Shown: piece after piece, positions 12,401-21,695 of the stretch
Layout: each line of letters starts with the position of its first letter
Position numbering within the stretch: position 1 is the stretch's first letter
Assembly (NCBI GenBank): GCA_036852015.1
Contig: JAANDG010000091.1
Span: forward strand, 248,001-312,000
Length of the DNA: 64,000 nt
DNA from: Pelodera strongyloides
Lineage: Eukaryota; Nematoda; Chromadorea; Rhabditida; Rhabditidae
Direction: 5' to 3'
Notes under the pieces: generated by a model
What the model saw: only the letters and a program-made list of their open reading frames with translations
Databases searched by the model: none
Told to the model about the DNA's origin: nothing
Program-made: the position numbers and the translations under genes

Positions 12401-13446
12401 TGAAGATCTAGTTTTCTCTTTGCTTGTTATTGAGTACAAACCTGGAACCATTGCAGGGAATCGAGCGCGAAAACTTGCCAGTCATCTTTGAGCAGCTCTT
12501 TGCTTCAATTTCGAGCAATTGTGTAGTTCAATCAGTTGACCGATTACAGTCGAATTTGAATGACCTTCAACTGAATGCTTCTATATCGAGCACACAAACA
12601 TCCACATCCCGAGTCAGTCTTCTAGAATTGTAAAGCGAAATACCGGCCGATTTTTGAAACGTATCTCAAGCACTTGCATTCCTATCATTATCATTCCTAT
12701 GCATTTATTCAACGTGGGGACTAATTGGGGTCTAGTTTTTATTCTAATTTTTGCTCATTTTAAATAAAAAAATTGTTTTACGCTTCAAGAGCGTGCACCT
12801 TTATTCAAGGGTGAAAATACAGATTCAATGTTTGCTTATGACATGTTCCGCAGTAGGCGACGAGTTCCAGATGACAAATTGCTCGACGTCTTCGGGCCAG
12901 GGCCAGGAGGGATCGCCCATGATTCCCTCGCCTGGTGGTGGTTTTATTTGCATATGCTGCATAAGAAAGCAGGTGTACGCAATGCGTTTCAAAAACCGGC
13001 CGGTATTTCGCTTAAAACAAAAAAGTTGTGCGGAATACTGTAATATTTCAATACTCTGAGAACTGGGAACTACTATCAGCGGAAGTTTGTGCAAACCCCA
13101 CCTACCCTACGAAGGGTCTATTTTAGAAAAGAAGGCACTGACTAAATCTCGGGACTACGTGCCGAGTTATTGCAAAAACATCTTATAAAATAAAAATTCT
13201 ATGTATGAATGCACACATTTAGGATGAGTTCTCTTGTCCATCAACGGTCTCTGAATACGTGCCTCCGTCAGTTTACCATAATAGTACACAAGCTTCAAGT
13301 GCCTACACCGGAGAATCAACACGAAGTGCGAAGGTATGGTTCTTCATTGATATATTGCATAATTAGAATGCTAGGCCGGAGACGTTTTTGCTGAATAAAT
13401 CCTCTTATTTCAGCTCGATCCCCGGTATTTCAAACTCGACCAATAG
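6407..13446 (+). CDS. Divergent serine/threonine protein kinase K1
   Basis: Predicted intracellular kinase. Exon 1 (6407-6456) begins at an ATG and encodes the glycine loop (ISFLGKGGQG), ending in phase 2. Kinase exons follow: 8754-8965 (lysine in ASPTAKKTI; hinge YTELCGPSLRH), 9139-9262 (NILHRDIKPE), 9605 to about 9714 (LKLCDFG), about 10772/10813-10897 (YIAPEADW), 11133-11194 (SDLYSVGVTIWEI), 11436-11504 and 12098-12167. A Ser-rich tail follows in 12457-12612, 13223-13333 and 13414-13446 (stop TAG). Exon sizes 124, 62 and 69 nt match KT1, KT2 and K4 exactly. Five further in-phase exons (6718-8598) lie between exon 1 and 8754; see the separate entry. The junction inside the activation segment is not resolved: strong acceptors at 10812 and 10835 do not fit the phase of the upstream exon, and only a weaker one at 10771 does. 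There is no membrane tail after the stop, unlike KT1 and KT2. Confidence 0.75.
7036..7087. repeat. Perfect 24-bp-arm hairpin
   Basis: Arms 7036-7059 and 7064-7087 are exact reverse complements (TTATGCTCTCATGTCATG… ) separated by AGCA. It lies in the intron between the first two cassette exons of K1. It is too short and too perfect to look like the other MITEs. Confidence 0.85.
7321..7495. mobile_element. MITE family 1, copy in K1 cassette intron
   Basis: 175 bp, termini AAGTGAAATACCGGCCGG and complement, with TA outside each end. It sits between cassette exons 7147-7258 and 7558-7633. Confidence 0.83.
8128..8266. mobile_element. Short MITE related to 5327-5463
   Basis: Inverted ends GGCCGTATGCACTAAC and GTTCGTGCACACGG. 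The internal sequence (GCTCCCAGCCTCCCAGTGGG) is shared with the copy in receptor B intron 1. It lies in the intron before cassette exon 8441-8598. Confidence 0.68.
10098..10520. repeat. Inverted-repeat element in K1 intron
   Basis: Two inverted arms (about 10137-10175 and 10457-10498) share GAATGAAGTGCTCAATT and TTTTATCGAAAGATGATGG in opposite orientation, with a second weaker inner pair around AATTGGAAAG. It is probably a degenerate foldback element. It sits in the long intron that splits the K1 activation segment. Confidence 0.6.
11610..11669. repeat. Exact 21-bp inverted repeat, GC-rich
   Basis: CCCGATTTCGCCCCGATC and its reverse complement face each other 18 bp apart (arms 11610-11630 and 11649-11669). 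Related words (ATCGGGG, GATCGGAGCAAAG) recur up to about 11840, followed by GAAAATAAT simple sequence. It lies in the K1 intron between 11504 and 12098. Confidence 0.7.
12633..13013. mobile_element. MITE family 1, long copy carrying an insert
   Basis: Termini AAGCGAAATACCGGCC… and complement, but 381 bp rather than about 170. The extra part (about 12775-12950) includes the dispersed repeat also found at 5150-5270. It starts about 20 bp after the K1 donor at 12613 (CGA followed by GTCAGT), so it lies in the intron. Confidence 0.75.
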
Positions 13447-13640
13447 ACTGCTTCAAGATCGAACGAAGAGCCTCAAGGTCAGCAAAATCGTCGCAATTTT
13501 ACCTCACTGATAAATTGAACACACATAAGCTTGGTGAAGCTATTAATCGCGTGATATTTGGTCGTTGTTGCAGTATCAGTAGTAAGATGCAAAATTGCAA
13601 AATTAATTTATTTTAACACATTGTGAGCATATCATTCTTA

Positions 13641-14151
13641 AAGGGACAGGCCCACCGATATAAACCTATATTTATTATTTGTTCATAATTCATAAAAAGG
13701 GTAATTATTATAATATATACAGACTAAATATTATTCAGTTTTACCACGGGGAAGTTTTTCCGGTGAGCTTTCCTTACGGAAGGTATCGTAGTATCGTCTT
13801 TGTTTAAAGGTGTATGCATCGGGAAATGCCTCGTTGTCTGCACTCTCGTGTGCATATGTGTCTTCTTACGCTGGTGCCTCTTTATACAGCATACTCTCTC
13901 GTGTTTCGTCGCATGACTAATATGAGCAAGCCATTACGGTACTATGGAGATGTTTTAACTTCCTTAAAAATGTTTTAACTTTCTTTCACCCAAGGCTTGT
14001 TTACGGTATCTTCCGTAAGGAAACCTCACCGAAAAAACTTCCCCATGGTAAAACTTAATACTATTTAGTTTGTATATATTATAATAATTACCCTTTTTAT
14101 GAATTATGAACAAATAATAAATATAGGTTTATATCGGTGGGCCTGTCCCTT
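13641..14151. mobile_element. TIR element family 3 (AAGGGACAGGCCCA), short palindromic form
   Basis: 511 bp, nearly palindromic. Termini are AAGGGACAGGCCCACCGA and complement, with TA outside both ends. Arms of about 150 bp include CCTTACGGAAGGTATCGTAG-type sequence. The terminal words are the same as those of the 11.7-kb element at 34001-45698. No coding sequence. Confidence 0.85.
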
Positions 14152-14153
14152 TA

Positions 14154-14315
14154 AAGCGAAATGCTAGCCCCTTTGGAAAATTTGCATATGAGCAAATCCT
14201 ATGTATCCTATGCTAATTTTGCGCGATCGTCCACGGCAATCGCGCAAAATTAGCATAGGATACATAGGATTTGCTTATCATATGCAAATTTCCCAAAGAG
14301 GCTGGCATTTCGCTT
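14154..14315. mobile_element. MITE family 2 (AAGCGAAATGCTAGCCCC)
   Basis: 162 bp, almost fully palindromic around GCGCGATCGTCC. It shares a single TA (14152-14153) with the right end of the preceding family-3 element, so one element landed exactly at the edge of the other. A second copy is at 52681-52845. Confidence 0.85.
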
Positions 14316-14597
14316 TAAATGCAAAGCCTTTCAAAATAAATCACACACCTTTTATAATTTATATTAATATATCAAAAAGCTTGCATCTAATTCACAATTT
14401 TACTCCTAAAACTAAAAAATGTTATCAGGTTTAACTTTATATTTATTAATTATAATATAAGCTTTATATGTATAGGTTATGTTATGTATTAGTTTGCGAA
14501 CAATTATTTTTTTCATTTAATGTTCCTATTTATTCCGGACACTGACGATGAAAATCGAACATCTAGAATACAATGTGTATATTTGGTAAAGTAAACT

Positions 14598-15326
14598 GAA
14601 GGTAACTGAAGTTAAGGACTTAGGCTTTTTTATTACCGAAAATCTTAGTTTTTCTAGGCATGTGTCGTTTATTTGTAACCAGGCTCGAAAGAGGAGGTTT
14701 GCCCTTTTTCGTACACTAAAAACTCACAAAGCAAAGAGCCTTGTTCTAGCTTATTGTTTATATGTGAGGTCTATTCTCGAATCAGGTTCCGTTGTATTTA
14801 ACCCGTACAAGCAGAGAGACAAATTAGCCTTAGAAAGAATTCAACGAATGTTTACCAAGCGTGTTTTTATGCGATCTCATTTACTTAGATATGCTGATAA
14901 GCCCCCTCCCAGTGTAAGAAATGAAGCATTGAAATTAGATTTACTTGTGAATCGTAGAAAACGAGCAGATGCGAAAATGCTACGAAAAATTTTAGCTGGG
15001 AAATGTGGTGCGAGCTTGCAGAGAATGTTCAAGTTCAGACCCTTTGCTTACTCTTCCCGTGGGGGCAGGAGTAGGATCGTTATTCCCAGAGCAACTAAAA
15101 TGGTTCGTAGGCATTCATTTGTACATAGAATCTCTATTATGATTGAGGAAACTCCGCACTTAGCTTCATAGATTTCTGTATAATGTGTCACTTTATTTAT
15201 TCTACATTTTTGTATTTGTGCTACTGTTGACTGTTGCTTTACTCGACAAAACTGTACGTTGCATATATTTTTTCTCACGAATTGTATGTGTGCGTAATAA
15301 ATTATTATTATTAATTATTATTTACA
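14598..15326 (+). mobile_element. Non-LTR retrotransposon (LINE) 3' fragment, end of reverse-transcriptase ORF
   Basis: Open from 14598 to the TAG at 15169-15171. The peptide begins VKDLGFFITENLSFSRHV and continues YCLYVRSILESGSVVFNPY, LERIQRMFTKRVF and LLVNRRKRADAKMLRKIL. This is the order seen in the C-terminal part of LINE reverse transcriptases (DLG, then Y-x-x-VR-x-LE-x-x-S-VxNPY, then QR-x-FT, then RR-x-x-D). The polymerase core and 5' end are missing (5' truncation). About 150 bp of 3' UTR ends in an ATT-rich tail near 15326. Confidence 0.85.
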
Positions 15327-15501
15327 AAATACTGTGATATGCAATTATCCTTCGTTTTCGTGTGCATAAATTATTGCATCTCTGGTTCTGTTTGAGAAAA
15401 TCACATTTCAAAGACCATAAAACTGAGACATTTCCAAAAAATACGGGTTTGGGAGCATACAATTTGGATGTGTGTTTGTTGTTTTTATTCAATGTTTTCT
15501 C

Positions 15502-18500
15502 ATGCCGTCAAAGACAATATTCGTCTATCGGCCTATCGAAGGAACTGTTTCAATAGTTGCATCTGCCTTATTTCTGGTTCTACAGTTTTGGTATTGTTGG
15601 GTGCGTTTACTAATATGTTTTGATTAATACTTATTGTAGGCTTAGGATTTAACATGGCAACATTTGTATGTAGATATTAATTTCGGGGCTAGCGAGCGGA
15701 GCGAGATAGCTCTTTTTGGTTGTTCATCGGGGGTCAAACGTGCAAAGAGAGGGTGTTTAATTAAATACCTAGACAATCATTAGACTAAACTACCGGGTAG
15801 CATTCTAATACATATTCCGCTAACTTGTTTTAGCTTCTCCAAAAAGAATATTTGAAATCGGTTATGTTTGAAGGAAACTACTTTAAATTTTGAGCGTCGT
15901 CCCAAGTTTTTTCTTGTATATATGGCTGGGTATGTGGACAAGGTTTTTGGCAGACCAACAGCTTGCTAGCAAAACGAGAGGTGTTTTGCTGCGCGACAGC
16001 CTATATAGCGTCTCTTTCTCTTGCGAGGTATATTGCGGGCGCGCACTAATCTGGTCGTTCTTTGTGTTCCGTGTACGTTTCGAAAATTGATGTGCGTTTA
16101 TGTGAGAACAAAAGTAGCAATGAATGAAATAAGAATAGTAACTTTATTATTACTTCTTATTTTTTCGGAGCTAGCGAGCGCAGCGAGCTAGCTCTTTTTG
16201 GTTCTTTATCGGGGGTCAAACGCACAAAGGGAGGGTATTTAATTAAATAAGTGCCCAACTTTTCAACTAAACTAACCAAATACCTTCCAGAACCTCAAAC
16301 CGGGGTTTCTTTACATTCTCCAAAAAATTTTATCATAATCGGTCTACATTGAAGAAAACTATTGTAAACTTTCAATGCTGTGCTAAGTTTGTATATGCCT
16401 GTATGCTTGCATGATTTCTGGACACGACTTTCTCTGATGCAACAAAATTGCGTCTATTGGTGAAACATGCTGTGGCTGCTGGTTATATAGGGTCCTCTTC
16501 TCGTGCGGAACACAACGCGGGCGCGAAAAGACATTGACCGTTCTTTGTGCAATCGCTGACTATGATCAGCCCTATGTGGTAATGAATGTTCAAGTGAAAA
16601 AGAAAATATATGATTAAAGGTTTCCCATTTTCATATGATTTGGTATATATACTAATTGTAATCATCGTAAATATTAATGAGCATACGTAAAATTTACTTC
16701 CCGTACTCACCTTTTCATTGCATATGTTCCTTTTATTTTGTTGATTTGTTCACCTCGAGAAACTAGAGAATTCGGGAAAGGAGTTTTGTTTTTGAATATG
16801 ATCACTCACGTAGTAGTGTCTTATTTTATTACAAAACCAGACGGCTATCTCCGCCTGAGGCGACTTTCCAATACTGCACAAGCGATACTTCAAATTCAAA
16901 GCCTCACAAAAAAGGGGCATACTTATATGAAACGTCTGAAACGTATTGACTATATTATTAAGGTACGGAGACTCATTTTGCTTATTTTGAAGTTGCGAAA
17001 AGGTACCACCTTATACCAAATCCTTGAAACGTAGTATTGATTACGGTTCCGCCATTGTCACAAAAAAACAAGAATACGTTTATTTAGATGCACCGTGCAC
17101 GATACGAAAAAAAATTGTACGTTTCAGGGGTTTGGTTTAAGTAGGTCATGGCTTTCCGCATCTTTTTGTATTACGTAAACGTAAACCTTGGATCACGTTT
17201 GGGGAGCGTCATATAAACATGAAATCGTATAAGCCGCATAAGAAAGTTACTCTACTATGAGTTCGAACTCACGTTGCGGAAGTTATATTAGAATCAGTTG
17301 TTCCTCTTCGGGTATAATGGAATGCCGCAGCTCAAATAAGAATATTCTCATGAAAAAGAACGATGCGTGTTCTCAATCGTAATTTTCAACTGCGTCACAG
17401 ACGTTTGATATGTATATGTATTTCCGATTTCTCTATGTAAAACTGTGGAGTTTCCTCAATCTTACATGATAATTGGATTGGGAAATTAACGTGTGGACTG
17501 GGTAGTGGGTGAACCCATCTAGTGCAGGTGCACAGTTTTTTTTGTAGGCCAGCCCATATCGTGACCTCTTCATGACCAGCTTTTTACCAAGTCCTTATCG
17601 AAAACAGTTTTCAACTGGTCATCAAACGGTCACGAACCAGCCACCACTGTCACCAGTCACTAGTCACTAGATCGACTAGATGATTCGCTACATGCGATTG
17701 CCCCTAGGAACAAATAAGAAAAAGCCTTGATTGGAAGGCAAATATCGGATTCATACTTCCTACTTCGTGCACTGCTCCTTGAGATTCTTCAGTTTTGACA
17801 TACACATACGCTACTGGGGTTTTAGTTTCAACTCCTTCAAAACCCAGATTTTTTTGGTTCTGGCGTCAGGGGTGACGCTGAGGTTAATCACTTGCTAACT
17901 AATTCTTCCAATTTTGCATAGCATATTTGCATATTGTTCAAAGGGTTTTTGCAGGCATGTTTTTGGTCATATTGTAGTTTCTTGCAGTATGCTGAAATTG
18001 AAACGGCCATTTAGGTATTTTGTAGGACATCACGTATAGCTTAGACTAGATGGGTTTCATATAGTTTTGGAACTATTGTGGCAGCCTAGTACTAAAGGAG
18101 GCTTTGGTTTGAATATGGTCTAGTTGCGAGTCGGATATTTAGAAAAAATATCTGCAAAAAGAGACCAATTTTTATATCGTGAAAAAGAGTTTAAAGTGTG
18201 AGTTTTTGGTTCTTTTTTATAAACGGCAAAAAGTGAACAATTCATTACAGTAGAGGCGTGGCGGCGCATATTCTTCTTCTGAGCCAGTTTTTTATTTATA
18301 AAATATAAAATACAGAATCGGCGAAAGTAAACCGATTCCCTTTGAAGCCCCAAAGAAACTTTTACTATTTTACTGATTTTAAGTAAAATAACGCAATTCA
18401 AAGCAGAACCAAAAAATTGCTTTCTTTGGAAGATATCGCTCATTTAAAGCGAACTACCAGCCGGTTTTTGAAACGCATCTCAAGTATCTGCATTCTTATG

Positions 18501-21162
18501 CAGTTATGCTAAGTGGGGTCTATTTGTTATTCTAATTTATGCTCATTTGCATATATAAAGTATAAGAACGCAGGGGTACGTTTCAAAAAACCGGCCGGTA
18601 TTTCGCTTTAAAAAAAGATAACAAACTGCTGTACTATAGACATCCTGTGCCACAAACGTAGTATGTTGTGTAGAGTCGACCGCGAACTAGTTTACAACGG
18701 TTAGAAAGCAAAAAAATCAAATCAAATCAATGTTCGTGTGAATAAAGAATGAGCTTTTCTAATTGTGCACTCATATGTGGGCAGCGCACTAGCTTCTGTG
18801 TTGGCAATTTTTTGGTTCTGCTTTGAAGTGCGTTATTTTACTTAAAATCAGTAAAATAGTAAAAGTTTCTTTGGGGCTTCAAAGGGAATCGGTTTACTTT
18901 CGCCGATTCTGTATTTTATATTTTATAAATAAAAAACTGGCTCAGAAGAAGAATATGCGCCGCCACGCCTCTACTGTAATGAATTGTTCACTTTTTGCCG
19001 TTTATAAAAAAGAACCAAAAACTCACACTTTAAACTCTTTTTCACGATATAAAAATTATTATTGTTTACTCCTTTTAGATCCTCCATAAAAGAAAACTTT
19101 ACGGATTTGGACCAAAATTCGCCACAACAATTCTCATGTTTCTCGCCCTTTTTGATTCTCTTCAGTTAATTGGACACTTTTACAGTGGAATGCAGTTATT
19201 CATTGACAAGCACCTGCCTGCTTATTGGGTACGGAAAAGTAGAGCACTTATTGGGTACGGAAAAGTAGAGCCTGTACACTTTTTCGTTTATTGTATCAAC
19301 TCATTTTTAAACCAAGAAGCTCAAGATGTCAGAAATACACAAGAAGTTACATGGATCATTCAGAAATACCTGAACGAAAATGTAGTACGCCTTGCTAAAA
19401 TTAGGATACAAGTTTATTGAAAATATGCTGGCAAAGAGTGGCCACCAAGTGGATTCTGGCAATCGGAACTCTGTACAAGTGATGTAATATTGTTTGTCAT
19501 GCTCTAAGGACTATGCTCAGTCTTATGCACTAATATGACCGATTGGCCGAATTAAGTTGGTGCCCACTGCTTATAAGTATAACGCTAATATATTGCAGGT
19601 GTTCGGAGGTCTGGTCACCTCGTCGTGGAACACTGTATCCTTTATATTGTGTTTCTTTGTATTTCATCGCTTCGTATATCTTGTTTTCCCCCTATACACA
19701 AATATGTTGATGCACAAAAATGTTCAAGTGGTAACATATATATTTAAACGTGAAACAGTGTAGAGCGACTGAACATACATACGACCATTAGGAGATGTTC
19801 AGTATTGGTGTAGTCACTTTCTATATATAATTTTTCGACAGTGTGTATGGTATGGGGTGTCTTTTCAGGGGTTTATAATCATTTCTGTGCTAATCGAAGC
19901 ATGCCAACTCACATTTTCATGTACCTTATGGTATTATGATTATAATACAACTATTTTACATTGGTCCGTTCAAAGGGATATATCGTCCTTTACAGAGGTG
20001 AGCTGTGAAGTTTTTACAATTAGGCGATGAGGCAAATATAAATGATTTTTTATTTAATTGTTTTAAATGATAGAGATAATGCCTCAAAATGAGCACTATG
20101 AAAATGGACATGGCATATGCATATTTGAAGTTTATTGTTAGGCCACGTCAAATTTTAATACATGAGTCATTCCTCAAATCGCAAAATACATTGGAATCGG
20201 TTCTGAAAAAAATAGGTTTCGGTTCATTTTTAGGTAAGAGACTTCATCAGTTCAGCTGCCAATTACTTGGTTGTTGTGTTCAACCTCCCTTTTTACATAA
20301 TGATTATCATGGCGTTGGTCATCAGAGGAGTGGGTTTTAATTACTTTGCAATTTTTTTCAGCAAGTGCTTTTTGTGCGCATATTTAGGGAAAATCGTAGA
20401 GATGGAGAAAACAAATACATACATCATTTAAAAAAAAATTTCAGAAAAGATTCGCCAAAACAATGAACTCAATGGATCTGTGGATAATTTTACAGGTGCG
20501 CACGTGTAAGATTTTTCCAATATTTTGTCGTCCTGCGGCCGGTTTCACAAAAAATTAGCGCTGGGGTAGGTTACAGGCGTCGCCTGTTTAGCGTGCTCTG
20601 TCGGCCTTCTCTCGCTGCCTGTCAAAAGCAGAGTAAGTCGAGAGAGCACGCTAAAACAGGAGACGCCTGTAACTAACCCCAGCGCTAAATTTTTGTAGAA
20701 ACGGCCTCTGTTTCAAATTCGCTAAAGCTCTTACTCGACAAATGGTATATTTTTATGAACGATTTCACTGCCGAAAATTCCTTCAGATGCTTCTTTTCTG
20801 GCTATATGCGGTATTTACCTGTTATATATGGGAGCACACAGTCGTTACCAATTCCCCGTTTATCAACTATCTTAGAGGCACTTTCCTGGGTATTTGTTGG
20901 AATGGTTCCAAACCAGTGTCGACCATATTGGCATTTCTGTGAGTCACTTACTTTTATGTCACATGTGTTTTTTTATATACACCGGGATGTAACGCACCGT
21001 AACAACCAAATAAATAAACAAACTTTGTTGTTTTTCATAAAAAAATGTTTTAGCTTTCGCAATTCTCTGCGACACCCAAGACGGGGAATGATTGTCGTTG
21101 CAAGTATTCACACAAAAATCAGACCTTTGCCGACGATTATGGTTGAAAATAAAACGCAATAA
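15502..21162 (+). CDS. 7TM serpentine chemoreceptor-like gene C
   Basis: Complete receptor of the A/B family. Exons 15502-15600, 19079-19228, 19599-19730, 19869-19997, 20234-20329, 20445-20495, 20787-20938 and 21054-21162 total 918 nt (305 aa), stop TAA. The ATG at 15502 opens MPSKTIFVYRPIEGTVSIV, and TM1 ends QFWYCW at the donor. TM2 exon: RKLYGFGPKFATTILMF. After TM3: HRFVYLVFPLY. Extracellular loop: SCTLWYYDYNTT. TM7: KPVSTILAFL, then a basic tail RNSLRHPRRG. Intron 1 is 3.5 kb and full of repeats, whereas the other introns are 0.1-0.4 kb. The donor of exon 5 is a weak GTGGGT. Coding looks intact; expression depends on splicing out the large hairpin-forming intron. Confidence 0.87.
15685..16560. 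repeat. Diverged direct repeat in receptor C intron 1
   Basis: About 400 bp is repeated in the same orientation, roughly 15685-16090 and 16163-16560. Shared words are GCTAGCGAGCG, AGCTCTTTTTGGTT, ATCGGGGGTCAAACG and TTTAATTAAATA. The copies have drifted. No coding or TIR structure seen. Confidence 0.6.
18167..19057. repeat. Large inverted repeat, 254-bp arms, in receptor C intron 1
   Basis: Arms 18167-18420 and 18804-19057 are equal in length and almost identical in opposite orientation (one difference noticed). The right arm ends about 20 bp before the 3' splice site of receptor C exon 2. The 383-bp centre contains a family-1 MITE (18447-18608). If transcribed, the arms could fold into a long hairpin. 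Confidence 0.85.
18447..18608. mobile_element. MITE family 1 inside the centre of the large inverted repeat
   Basis: 162 bp, termini AAGCGAACTACCAGCCGG and TTTCGCTT-type complement, TA on both sides. It is a nested insertion between the arms of the 18167-19057 repeat. Confidence 0.82.
20537..20706. mobile_element. MITE with GGCCGGTTTCACAAAAA termini
   Basis: About 170 bp with long inverted ends (TTAGCGCTGGGG, TTACAGGCGTC) in the intron between receptor C exons 6 and 7. The termini resemble the PIF/Harbinger GGCCGTTTC type; the target duplication is not clear. Confidence 0.72.
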
Positions 21163-21695
21163 AATATGTGGACGACGTTTCAATTTTATGTGCTGTGATG
21201 TGGTAGCTCGTTCAAAAAAAAAAACAAGGCCCAAAAAGAACGTATGGATTATTTTATTGAACATAAATTTGGTGGAATGTGGTATGATTTTTGAAGGTTT
21301 GTGTATATACAATGTAGGAAAATAAAAAAAACTTTGATGAAAAAAATGCGAATATTTACATCAATATATAGTTTAGTCATCAGTGCTCCTGCTGAATACT
21401 AGTCGGAATTACACAAATCTATGTAGAAGCATACAAGACGCGTTATTCCAAAAAGTATAATAAAACAGTTCCTGATCCTGAAGTATTGTTAACTAAATAA
21501 GGCCGACAAGAAACACACAATATGTGCAAATGAATATACACAAACAACTATTCTGAAGCACAATGGAATGGTAATTATTTGGCAATAGAGTCAGAAATGG
21601 TGGAGTAAATAAATATAAAACGAACTAAAGCAACATGTTTGGTCGCTCATAATCAACTTGCATCAATAGTGTCACATTAGTCAAAATAATAAAAA
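21163..21695. other. Intergenic region between convergent receptor C and KT1
   Basis: 533 bp between two stop codons on opposite strands. It contains AATAAA-like words suitable for 3' end formation on both strands and no other recognisable feature. Confidence 0.55.

Noticed and set aside
16820..16880. GACGGCTATC-CGCCTGAGG words shared by 16.8 and 62.3 kb as an RNA gene
   Set aside because: Similarity extends only about 50 bp, with no consistent fold, and no promoter boxes were seen. Most likely a small dispersed repeat.
18120..18443. Two similar ORFs on opposite strands at 18.1 and 18.8 kb as a gene pair
   Set aside because: They are the two arms of one inverted repeat read in mirror image. 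No domain, splice or codon support.
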